13,382 nucleotides of DNA from an uncultured Bacteroidales bacterium (GTDB taxonomy: Bacteria > Bacteroidota > Bacteroidia > Bacteroidales > UBA932), in NCBI GenBank assembly GCA_934725285.1, contig CAKVBK010000047.1, positions 1-13,382 of the forward strand, in the 5' to 3' direction. A program made the position numbers and the translations under genes. Positions within the stretch are counted from its first letter, which is position 1. Each line of letters opens with the position of its first letter. Shown in pieces: positions 7,270-13,382 of this stretch. The notes beneath the pieces were generated by a model, which saw nothing but the letters and a program-made list of their open reading frames with translations, searched no databases and had not been told where the DNA came from.

Positions 7270-8221
7270 TAGTCAACTCATCCGCTCCTGGAATCACATC
7301 ACAGTTGCCCTGCGCCGACTCAAGCTTAACCATTGACACGCGCCTGACAGCCAAGAACAAAACAGCCGCGCTGACTATGAATATAATCACATAGATCCCT
7401 GTCGGGACAATGTCCAAAAGACTTGCGTCAGCTCCAAGGTCCTTGAACACCGGCAGCTTCGATGACACCACCGAAACAGTGTTGTTGACGCAATGCATCA
7501 GCATCGTGAGCTTGAGCGATCCGGTCTTGTAATAGACGTAGCCGAAGAAGCTTCCGAGGATGAACGCCGAAAGCCCTTGCCAGAGGTTGCCGTGGATTGT
7601 GGCGAAGAAGATCGCCGAGATCGCTATCGCCAGGGCCGGATTCATTCCTCTGCGTCCGCTGTCCTCGCCAGGCTCACCCTTGCGGGAATAGTTCAACAGG
7701 CCTCTCAGCACGATCCCCCTGCACATCCATTCCTCGAGCACAGGGGCGAACACACTCATGCTCAGGAGACTGACCCAAAGCGGCCCGTCAAGCAGCTGCT
7801 CCATGGTCTTGACAAGGGTCTCGTCCATGTCGGGCATCAGCATCATCAATGGCTCGAGCATCAACGCCAAGGCAATTGTCCCGAAAGCCATAAGGATGGC
7901 CGTAAGAGCTCCGCTTTTGCCCCCGAAATGATTGCTGTCCAGAGCGTAGCCTCTGTCGAATGTCGAGTTCCGCATGCTCCTGAGCCTGACGTACATCAGC
8001 ACGGGGATGAACTGAACCGGATAAATGATCAGCATGCTGTAATAGAGCGGAAATCCGGGCGCGAAGAACAGAAGTCCCACATTGACAAGACTTCCGAGAA
8101 TCATTCCGGCCAGGAACCAGCCCAGCACAGCGAAAACACCGGCCACGCCTGGAGTGTACCAGGCGCAGCCGGAGAAAAGGTCGTAGTTCCTCTCGACCTT
8201 GCGTGGTCTGAGAAAAGACAT
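7253..8221 (-). CDS. CPBP family intramembrane glutamic protease (CAAX prenyl protease 2-like)
   Basis: The 322-residue membrane protein shows the three Abi/CPBP motifs: EEWMCR (E163, E164, R168), FATIH (F206 to H210) and HCVNN (H243 to N247). Several hydrophobic segments are visible (about 27-53, 60-78, 105-128, 148-162, 196-210, 216-231 and 274-292). It should therefore be an inner-membrane protease of the Rce1-like type. The ATG at 8221 was chosen over an upstream ATG at 8350 because the extra 43 residues overlap the nucleotidyltransferase gene in another frame and are not protease-like. The start forms TAATG with the previous stop codon, a one-base overlap that implies translational coupling. 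In other bacteria CPBP proteins serve in bacteriocin immunity or membrane-protein processing; no bacteriocin gene is seen here, so the substrate is unknown. Confidence 0.9.
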   Translation of the reverse strand: MSFLRPRKVERNYDLFSGCAWYTPGVAGVFAVLGWFLAGMILGSLVNVGLLFFAPGFPLYYSMLIIYPVQFIPVLMYVRLRSMRNSTFDRGYALDSNHFGGKSGALTAILMAFGTIALALMLEPLMMLMPDMDETLVKTMEQLLDGPLWVSLLSMSVFAPVLEEWMCRGIVLRGLLNYSRKGEPGEDSGRRGMNPALAIAISAIFFATIHGNLWQGLSAFILGSFFGYVYYKTGSLKLTMLMHCVNNTVSVVSSKLPVFKDLGADASLLDIVPTGIYVIIFIVSAAVLFLAVRRVSMVKLESAQGNCDVIPGADELTNGENL

Positions 8222-9159
8222 TACTTCTTCCAGAGAGGTGTAGGATAAACTCCCTTGTCGACGAGCTCCTGGAACTTGGCCACAACGCCCGGGCGGTCTT
8301 CCTTGTAGGTGACGCCGAACCAATGAGAGTCTGTCGATAGAACCTCGCACTTGTAGCCGTGATCCTTCATCATGATGTCAACGGCGTAAGGGATGTAGAA
8401 CTCTTTCTTGAGCTCATTTATGTTCTGCTCCAGGAAAGATGTGAACACCTCTTCGCTGAGCTGGAAGTAGTCAGGGGTGAAGCCCCACATATTCATTGAG
8501 CAAAGCGCCTTGCCGTCAAGCTCGACATGGGTCTCGCCGTTGACGGAGTTGTCTCCGTAGACCTTGCCGTCGGCTTCCTTTCCGATGTTCAGGTGCTCGG
8601 CGATGCCGGTGAGGTGGAGATCCTTGTCGTAGTAGCAGATGCCGCGGGAGACCTTGCCATATTCCGAAAGGGTGTTGTCAAGCTCGAAGCCGACGATGCT
8701 GCACGTTCCGGTGGTGCCTTCGTGAGCCCTTAGCCAGTCTCCGAGAATCCTGAAGGAATCCTTTCCGTAGTAGTCGTCACCGTTGATGACAGCGAACGGC
8801 TCGTGGATGACATCCTTGGCCATCAGCACGGCGTGGGCGGTTCCCCAAGGCTTCTGCCTCTCTGGATTGAGGGTGAACCGCGACGGGATCTTGTCCAGTT
8901 CCTGGATCACGAAGTCGAACTCCAGCGGAGTTCCGTCAGGGCATGTGATGCCGCTGTACTTCTCCTTCACAGTCTGCTCGAACTGCTCTCGGAAATATTC
9001 CCTGACGATGTAAACGACCTTGCCGAATCCGGCTTGAACCGCATCGTAGATTGAGTAATCAATGATCGTCTCGCCGTTAGGGCCGAGGCCGTCCATCTGC
9101 TTCAGGCCACCGTAACGGCTGCCCATGCCTGCTGCAAGTACAAGAAGTGTAGGTTTCAT
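8221..9159 (-). CDS. Sugar-phosphate nucleotidyltransferase (NTP_transferase family)
   Basis: This 312-residue protein belongs to the family that couples NTP and a sugar 1-phosphate to make an NDP-sugar and pyrophosphate. The nucleotide-binding loop is 'LAAGMGSRYGGLKQ' (8-21). 'WGTAHAVL' (105-112) and the metal-binding 'NGDDYYG' (126-132, likely D128) follow, and the C-terminal part has 'EFYIPYAVDIMM' and 'WFGVTYKEDRP'. The exact sugar cannot be read from the sequence. Close relatives in Bacteroidales are annotated only as generic nucleotidyltransferases, and MurU-like or UTP-glucose-1-phosphate activities are possible. It has no signal peptide and is cytoplasmic. It is the first gene of an operon with the CPBP protease and the YgjP-type peptidase. 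The leader is A/T-rich without a Shine-Dalgarno site. Confidence 0.88.
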   Translation of the reverse strand: MKPTLLVLAAGMGSRYGGLKQMDGLGPNGETIIDYSIYDAVQAGFGKVVYIVREYFREQFEQTVKEKYSGITCPDGTPLEFDFVIQELDKIPSRFTLNPERQKPWGTAHAVLMAKDVIHEPFAVINGDDYYGKDSFRILGDWLRAHEGTTGTCSIVGFELDNTLSEYGKVSRGICYYDKDLHLTGIAEHLNIGKEADGKVYGDNSVNGETHVELDGKALCSMNMWGFTPDYFQLSEEVFTSFLEQNINELKKEFYIPYAVDIMMKDHGYKCEVLSTDSHWFGVTYKEDRPGVVAKFQELVDKGVYPTPLWKK

Positions 9160-9253
9160 ATTATTTGAATGTTAAAGATTTCAAAATCAGCTTTGGAAAA
9201 TTCCAAGGTAACCCGGACGTGTCATTAAATTTGTGGCAAGTTATCCTTTTCAC

Positions 9254-9285
9254 TTTCCTTAATTCCACAAAATTAACTATTTTTG
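9254..9285 (+). promoter_or_regulatory. Promoter of the ftsB-like/purB operon
   Basis: TTTC (9254-9257, one mismatch to TTTG) and TATTTTTG (9278-9285, perfect TAnnTTTG) are separated by 20 nt. Transcription would start near 9292, about 15 nt before the GTG start codon at 9307. This supports GTG over the TTG at 9283, which lies inside the -7 box. Confidence 0.6.
9268..9275 (-). promoter_or_regulatory. Candidate -7 box of the nucleotidyltransferase operon
   Basis: On the minus strand this reads TAATTTTG, a perfect TAnnTTTG. No TTTG is found at the expected -33 distance, so confidence is low. Transcription would start near 9261, leaving a leader of about 100 nt. It lies two bases from the -7 box of the opposite promoter. 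Confidence 0.35.
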
Positions 9286-9306
9286 TACAAATATTGTTCT
9301 ATCGCA

Positions 9307-9633
9307 GTGGGAAAGTTCAAAGACATCTGGGACACCGGCAAGGATGGCGGGAACGCGGAGAAACGTTCCTTTGTCAGATATGCCATCGTGGCGACCGCCA
9401 TTTTCGTCACCATGGTCGGTTTTGTGAACCAAAACAACATTGTCCGTTGGATAAAGGCCGGTTTTGAGATCCGCAATCAGGAAAGGCTGATTGAACGGTA
9501 CAGCGCCGGGATCAAGGATATGGATCGCCAGATCCACGGTTTGACCCACAGCAAGGATTCCCTGGAACAATTCGCCCGCGAGAAATTCGGATTCGCCGAA
9601 CCGGGTGACGACGTGTACATCATAGAAAAATAA
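9307..9633 (+). CDS. FtsB/DivIC-like septum formation initiator protein
   Basis: The 108-residue product has a short cytoplasmic N-terminus, one membrane segment (about 22-40), a coiled-coil stretch (about 52-85) and the family's conserved end 'LEQFAREKFGFAEPGDDVYII' split over residues 86-106. FtsB/DivIC proteins link the division proteins FtsL and FtsQ and help activate septal peptidoglycan synthesis at the inner membrane. The start is GTG at 9307. A TTG at 9283 extends the frame, but it falls inside the predicted -7 promoter box and adds residues unlike the family. The stop codon is 12 nt before purB, so the two are likely co-transcribed. Confidence 0.85.
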   Translation: MGKFKDIWDTGKDGGNAEKRSFVRYAIVATAIFVTMVGFVNQNNIVRWIKAGFEIRNQERLIERYSAGIKDMDRQIHGLTHSKDSLEQFAREKFGFAEPGDDVYIIEK

Positions 9634-9645
9634 TTTTACTTGAAT

Positions 9646-11007
9646 ATGGACTTTCATTCTCTTCTGGCAGTGTCCCCGATCGATGGTCGCTATGCTGCCA
9701 AAACCGCATCATTGAGACAGTACTTCAGCGAGTTCGCATTGATCCGCGACCGCGTCCGCGTGGAGGTGGAATACTTCATCGCCCTGTGCGGGATTCCTCT
9801 GCCCCAGCTCGCTGATTTCAGTGAGGGCACGGGAATGACCCGCGACGAGTTGTTCGCACGCATGCGCCAGATCTACCAGACGATGACTCCGGAGGATGCC
9901 CAGAAAGTGAAGGACATCGAAAAGATCACCAACCACGATGTCAAGGCCGTTGAATATTTCATCAAGGACAACTTCAAGGCTTTGGGAATATCCCGTTGGC
10001 AGGAATTCGTCCATTTCGGACTGACCTCACAGGACATCAACAACACGGCACAGCCGCTGATGCTCAAGGAGGCGCTTGAGAATGAATATATTCCCGCGCT
10101 GAAAGAGGTGATCTCCGTTTTGGAGGCCGATGTGCAGGCTTGGAAGGATGTCCCGATGCTTGCCAGGACGCACGGCCAGCCGGCCACTCCGACAAGGCTC
10201 GGAAAGGAGTTTCAGGTGTTCGTCTCAAGGCTTGACGAGCAGCTCCGCCAGTTCGGCCAGCTGACTTGGCCTGCAAAGTTCGGCGGCGCGACCGGCAACA
10301 TGAACGCCCACAAGGTGGCCTTCCCGGACATCGACTGGCCGGCCTTCGCCGACAGTTTCGTGTCTTCGCTTGGCCTCAAGAGATCTTTTCCGACCACCCA
10401 GATCGATCACTACGACAATCTGGCGGCCATATTCGACTGCCTCCGCCGCATCAACACGATTCTCATAGATTTGTGCAGGGACATTTGGACCTACATCTCA
10501 ATGGAATATTTCCATCAGCAGGTCGCCAAGAACGAGGTCGGTTCCTCGGCCATGCCTCACAAGGTCAATCCGATAGACTTCGAGAACGCCGAGGGCAACC
10601 TCGGAATGGCCAACGCCGTGCTGACATTTCTGTCGATGAAGCTCCCGATTTCAAGATTGCAGAGGGATCTGACCGACTCCACCGTTCAGCGTAACATCGG
10701 GGTCCCTGTGGCTCATGGAATGATCGCCCTCGCGTCGATTAAGAAAGGTCTCGGGAAGCTGATCCTGAACCGTCCGGCCATCGATGCCGAGCTGCACCGC
10801 AACTGGGCCGTGGTCGCAGAGGCCATCCAGACCATCCTCCGCCGCGAGAACTACCCGAATCCTTACGAGACCCTCAAGAATCTCACACGCACAGGCTCCG
10901 CCATCGACGAGAAAACCATCGAGGACTTTGTCAATGACTTGGATGTCAGCGATTCCGTCAAGGAAGAGCTCCGTGCCATCACCCCGTGGAACTACACCGG
11001 CTTCTGA
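9646..11007 (+). CDS. purB: Adenylosuccinate lyase
   Basis: PurB acts twice in purine synthesis: it splits SAICAR to AICAR and adenylosuccinate to AMP, releasing fumarate each time. The 453-residue product is close to the E. coli enzyme (456) and begins like it (SLLAVSPIDGRY). Visible motifs are 'HFGLTSQD' (123-130), 'TRTHGQPATPTR'-like residues with catalytic His176 (ARTHGQPATPTRLG, 173-186), and the signature 'GSSAMPHKVNPIDFENAEGN' (299-318), whose flexible loop carries the catalytic serine. The ATG at 9646 was preferred to a TTG two codons upstream because it matches the family's N-terminus. It follows the ftsB-like gene by 12 nt and shares its promoter. Confidence 0.97.
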   Translation: MDFHSLLAVSPIDGRYAAKTASLRQYFSEFALIRDRVRVEVEYFIALCGIPLPQLADFSEGTGMTRDELFARMRQIYQTMTPEDAQKVKDIEKITNHDVKAVEYFIKDNFKALGISRWQEFVHFGLTSQDINNTAQPLMLKEALENEYIPALKEVISVLEADVQAWKDVPMLARTHGQPATPTRLGKEFQVFVSRLDEQLRQFGQLTWPAKFGGATGNMNAHKVAFPDIDWPAFADSFVSSLGLKRSFPTTQIDHYDNLAAIFDCLRRINTILIDLCRDIWTYISMEYFHQQVAKNEVGSSAMPHKVNPIDFENAEGNLGMANAVLTFLSMKLPISRLQRDLTDSTVQRNIGVPVAHGMIALASIKKGLGKLILNRPAIDAELHRNWAVVAEAIQTILRRENYPNPYETLKNLTRTGSAIDEKTIEDFVNDLDVSDSVKEELRAITPWNYTGF

Positions 11008-11014
11008 TCACACC

Positions 11015-11050
11015 CACACCGCAGGAACGGCTTTCGGTAGTGTTTCTTTC
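11015..11050 (+). terminator. Weak candidate terminator after purB
   Basis: CACACCG (11015-11021) can pair with CGGTaGTG (11035-11042), with one bulged base and a 13-nt loop, followed by TTTCTTTC. The stem is short and the loop large. It sits between the convergent purB and S41 peptidase genes. Confidence 0.3.
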
Positions 11051-11074
11051 ACGATAGATTCATGAAACGAATGG

Positions 11075-12553
11075 CTACCTCAACGCAGGCAGATCCGTCT
11101 TGATGAGGATGCCTCTCGGAACACCATGCTCCAGAGGAACGGCGTGGAGGCTCCGGGAGGATGCCGTCGAAAACGAAGCCGTCTGCGGATAGGCCTTTCC
11201 CGCGGTCTGGAGGGCTGCGCGGAGCATCGTCTCGTTCTCGTCACCTAACTGATAGCCGTCAAACGGGTTGTCATCAACCTCAACATCGACAGGAATGCCG
11301 TCCGGTATCGCTTCATTGCGGCCGTCACAGTCTGCGAACTTACTGATCATCACGTACATGCCCCAATCCTTGATCAAAGAGTAATCGTACCTGCTGTTGT
11401 AGACATCACCAGGGGCAAGCAAGATTCCGGCGCAGTACTTTCCATAGGTCTGCTGACCGACAAGCTCCACTTCCATGTAAGGTCGAAGTCCGACAATCAA
11501 GCCCTCCGACGCCGAGGCCGTGCCACCGGTCACAATGGCGTAAACCTTTTCTATTCCAAGGTTAGCGTCTGAGACATCCACTTCCGGCTCTTTGCCATTC
11601 AGTTTATGCTTTGTGGAAAAACGCGTCTCTGTGTCCTCGCCCTGTTTCACCCAGGCATCCGAGAGAACTGAATTGTAGACCTCTGTCTGGAATACATCCC
11701 CGGCAAGCACATTCGACTGCGGGGCGATCATCGAGGCCAGCACGTTCTCAGTGAAAGCGTACCCACCGCCATTGTACCTCAAATCCAGGATGAGCCCATC
11801 TATATTCTTGGATTTGAAATCTCTGAACACGTCCGGAAGTGATTGGGATGATTTGAGGTCAAAAGCCGTGTAGGCCAGATAGCCGACCTTCTTGCCGGCG
11901 ACATCGAACGTCTTGGCCACCAGTATCGGGTCCTCGTACATGTCCACGGCCTTGAGGGTCACATTCCTTACATCTGCGCCGATGCTGTTGTCCTCATCCA
12001 GCCCGGTAACGCCCAAACTGATTGAATATGAATTAAAGGCGTCATAGATGTTGCTCTCGGTTATGGCCTTGCCGTCAAGGGTGATGATGATATCGCCACG
12101 TTTGAGCCCCGCCTTTTGGGCCGGACCGCCGTTGCTCACATAACTCACGACCAGGAAATATTCCCCCGGCTTGTTGCTGATTCTGCCTGCCTGAAGATCA
12201 TAGCCGTAAGTGAGCCCAAGCCCTTGAACCGAGTTTGTGAACGATTCAAGGTCATCGGTCAGAATCGTCCACCGGTCAACCTCCTTTCCTCCCTCACGGT
12301 AGCGGATGTCCTCAACCACCTCCATCGGCATCCTGCACGTGTCCGGATCCAACCTCCGGAGATCTCTTTCAATCTCCTCATTCCAAAGGTAATATGTTTC
12401 CAGCACGTCAATCGCGAACCGGTCCGCCTTGGCGATCTCCGGGGTAGGGGCATCGTCCCTATTGTCAGCATTGGTTTCCACACAGCCAGAAAGCCCCAAA
12501 GCCACCGCCAGCACCGCAGCGACTCCACACAGATTCTTTGCACTCATATTCAT
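11075..12553 (-). CDS. S41 family (C-terminal processing-type) peptidase, lipoprotein
   Basis: The 492-residue protein begins with a lipoprotein signal ending LSGC (Cys24), so the mature enzyme is expected to be membrane-anchored outside the cytoplasm. Residues about 38-105 resemble the helical N-terminal domain of Bacteroidota S41 peptidases ('YYLWNEEI', 'DRWTILTDD'). A PDZ-like domain spans about 125-205 ('GGPAQKAGLKRGDIIITLDGKAI'-type motif at 142-163). The catalytic domain has 'LILDLRYNGGG' (254-264), 'GGTASASE' (343-350) and 'QTYGKYCAG' (368-376). The Ser347/Lys372 pair is 25 residues apart, the same spacing as the Tsp dyad S430/K455. Such proteases degrade or process envelope proteins from their C-terminus; the substrate here is unknown. 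The start could also be the ATG two codons in. The gene is divergent from murI and convergent with purB. Confidence 0.92.
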   Translation of the reverse strand: MNMSAKNLCGVAAVLAVALGLSGCVETNADNRDDAPTPEIAKADRFAIDVLETYYLWNEEIERDLRRLDPDTCRMPMEVVEDIRYREGGKEVDRWTILTDDLESFTNSVQGLGLTYGYDLQAGRISNKPGEYFLVVSYVSNGGPAQKAGLKRGDIIITLDGKAITESNIYDAFNSYSISLGVTGLDEDNSIGADVRNVTLKAVDMYEDPILVAKTFDVAGKKVGYLAYTAFDLKSSQSLPDVFRDFKSKNIDGLILDLRYNGGGYAFTENVLASMIAPQSNVLAGDVFQTEVYNSVLSDAWVKQGEDTETRFSTKHKLNGKEPEVDVSDANLGIEKVYAIVTGGTASASEGLIVGLRPYMEVELVGQQTYGKYCAGILLAPGDVYNSRYDYSLIKDWGMYVMISKFADCDGRNEAIPDGIPVDVEVDDNPFDGYQLGDENETMLRAALQTAGKAYPQTASFSTASSRSLHAVPLEHGVPRGILIKTDLPALR

Positions 12554-12580
12554 AGATTATCAGAATGAACCATTATTCAG

Positions 12581-12605
12581 ATTCCGTCCGCAATTTGGAC
12601 GGAAT
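12581..12605 (-). promoter_or_regulatory. Perfect hairpin at the predicted mRNA 5' end of the S41 peptidase gene
   Basis: ATTCCGTCC (12581-12589) and GGACGGAAT (12597-12605) are perfectly complementary 9-nt arms around a 7-nt loop. The -7 box at 12610-12617 predicts a transcript start near 12603-12605, so the hairpin would form the very start of the leader. It may stabilise the mRNA or act as an operator. On the plus strand it is followed by TTTTAC and resembles a weak terminator, but no plus-strand gene ends here. Confidence 0.5.
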
Positions 12606-12609
12606 TTTA

Positions 12610-12617
12610 CAAATATA
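12610..12617 (-). promoter_or_regulatory. -7 box of the S41 peptidase gene
   Basis: The minus strand reads TATATTTG, a perfect TAnnTTTG. No TTTG stands at the usual -33 spacing. The leader to the ATG at 12553 would be about 50 nt. Confidence 0.45.
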
Positions 12618-12649
12618 TTCATTTTTCTTTCTCTTTCATTTCTTTGTTG

Positions 12650-12657
12650 TATCTTTG
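12650..12657 (+). promoter_or_regulatory. -7 box of murI
   Basis: TATCTTTG is a perfect TAnnTTTG, with a T-rich but non-consensus -33 region (CTTT). Transcription would begin near 12664, about 18 nt before the murI ATG. Confidence 0.45.
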
Positions 12658-12681
12658 ATTGAATTATTTGTCTTTGAGGCG

Positions 12682-13382
12682 ATGGTCGGCATATTCGATT
12701 CTGGTTCAGGCGGGCTGTCCGTGCTGCGGGAGATTCTTCGGCTTCTTCCGGAGGAAAGGTTTGTCTATTATGCGGACAACGCCAACTGCCCTTACGGGGA
12801 AAAGACACCTGAGTTCATCCAAAACCGCAGCAGGGCGATCACTGAATGTCTCCTATCGCGAGGAGCGCAGATCATCGTGGTGGCGTGCAACACGGCCACA
12901 GCCGCGGCTATCTCAACCCTCAGAAATGAATATCCCGTCCGATTCATCGGGATGGAGCCTGCGGTCAAACCGGCGGCTCTCAGCTCGAAAACCGGAGTGA
13001 TCGGAGTGTTGGCTACAGCGGGGACTCTGAAAGGGTCCAAATACTTGACAACCAAAGGCATCTACGAGGATGACGTAAATATTGTCGAGCACGTGGGACA
13101 AGGGTTCGTGGAACTTGTGGAGAACGGGATTTTAGACGGACCAGTGGCGGAAGAGACAGTCCGGAAGAGCCTCCAGCCGCTTCTTGACGCTGGTGCGGAC
13201 AGGATTGTGCTTGGGTGCACGCACTACCCATTCCTCCGCGCTGTAATCCAAAGGGTCGCCGGGCCGGATGTCCAAATCATCGACCCTGCGCCGGCGGTGG
13301 CCAAACATCTGGTGGAGGTGATGAAAGAGGAAGGGCTGCTCACCGATAAGCCGGTGGCTTCGACAAGCTCAGCCACCGAATA
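12682..13382 (+). CDS. murI: Glutamate racemase (C-terminus cut by window edge)
   Basis: MurI converts L- to D-glutamate for peptidoglycan stem peptides in the cytoplasm. The 233 visible codons include 'IFDSGSGGLSVL' (4-15), 'YYADNANCPYGEK' (29-41), the first catalytic cysteine Cys69 in 'VVACNTATAA' and the second, Cys179, in 'LGCTHYPF'. Family members are usually 260-290 residues, so roughly the last 30-50 are outside the window. The ATG at 12682 gives a start directly before the first strand (MVGIFDSG), as in the family. Codons 224-233 (PVASTSSATE) are encoded by a palindromic repeat, described separately. The gene appears intact up to the edge. Confidence 0.95.
   Translation, partial: MVGIFDSGSGGLSVLREILRLLPEERFVYYADNANCPYGEKTPEFIQNRSRAITECLLSRGAQIIVVACNTATAAAISTLRNEYPVRFIGMEPAVKPAALSSKTGVIGVLATAGTLKGSKYLTTKGIYEDDVNIVEHVGQGFVELVENGILDGPVAEETVRKSLQPLLDAGADRIVLGCTHYPFLRAVIQRVAGPDVQIIDPAPAVAKHLVEVMKEEGLLTDKPVASTSSATE
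13352..13378. repeat. Palindromic REP-like repeat inside the murI reading frame
   Basis: CGGTGGCT (13352-13359) and AGCCACCG (13371-13378) pair perfectly over 8 bp around an 11-nt centre. The middle, CTTCGACAAGCTCAG, matches from memory a short interspersed palindromic repeat core seen in many bacterial genomes. Here it is in frame and codes for part of the linker before the last segment of MurI. Confidence 0.6.

Noticed and set aside
7493..8248. 251-codon plus-strand open frame opposite the CPBP protease gene
   Set aside because: The minus-strand frame has all three CPBP motifs; the plus frame is His/Glu-rich with no family likeness.
9283..9306. TTG start for the FtsB-like protein
   Set aside because: It lies within the predicted -7 promoter box, and GTG at 9307 gives the family-like N-terminus.
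10266..10694. 142-codon plus-strand frame within purB
   Set aside because: It is a shifted frame of purB, rich in Arg, His and Gln with no domain likeness.

Overview
The window is chromosomal DNA of a member of the Bacteroidales (Bacteroidota); I cannot name the genus. The evidence is threefold. Promoter-like boxes of the Bacteroidota type (TAnnTTTG, one with an upstream TTTG) precede several genes. Start codons have A-rich leaders rather than Shine-Dalgarno sites. The gene types are characteristic: lipoproteins with a Bacteroidota-style lipobox, an outer-membrane barrel with a carboxypeptidase-regulatory-like N-terminal domain, and an S41 lipoprotein peptidase. Most genes look moderately GC-rich; one small gene at 6147-6518 is clearly AT-richer.

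Layout. Positions 1-582 (minus) hold the N-terminal part of a lipoprotein that runs off the window. After a strong terminator (718-753) come pnp (polynucleotide phosphorylase with an unusual Arg/Gly-repeat tail) and rpsO (ribosomal protein S15), both minus, separated by a second terminator. Upstream of rpsO, also minus, is a two-gene unit: an acyl-carrier-protein-like protein with an apparent signal peptide (6147-6518), followed 14 nt later by a 783-residue outer-membrane beta-barrel protein (3781-6132). Next comes a tightly packed minus-strand operon: a sugar-phosphate nucleotidyltransferase, then a CPBP-family membrane protease whose start codon overlaps the previous stop (TAATG), then a YgjP-type zinc metallopeptidase overlapping the protease gene by 17 nt. 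A divergent promoter region around 9254-9285 separates this operon from a plus-strand pair, an FtsB/DivIC-like division protein and purB. purB converges on an S41 peptidase lipoprotein gene (minus). That gene is divergent from murI (glutamate racemase, plus), which runs off the right edge.

How the genes relate. Most are housekeeping genes: RNA decay and translation (pnp, rpsO), purine synthesis (purB), cell division (ftsB-like) and peptidoglycan precursor supply (murI). The most unusual item is the ACP-like protein. It keeps the phosphopantetheine motif (GADSL) but carries an N-terminal signal sequence and sits in an apparent operon with an outer-membrane barrel. This suggests, without proving, a carrier-protein function in the cell envelope. 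Secondary points of interest are the RGG-like tail of PNPase, a palindromic repeat inside the murI reading frame, a perfect hairpin at the predicted mRNA start of the S41 gene, and interleaved divergent promoters. No tRNA, rRNA, CRISPR array, insertion sequence or phage gene was seen. No gene-free stretch exceeds 300 bases; the longest are 583-795, which holds a terminator, and 6519-6711, which holds only a weak repeat-like motif.
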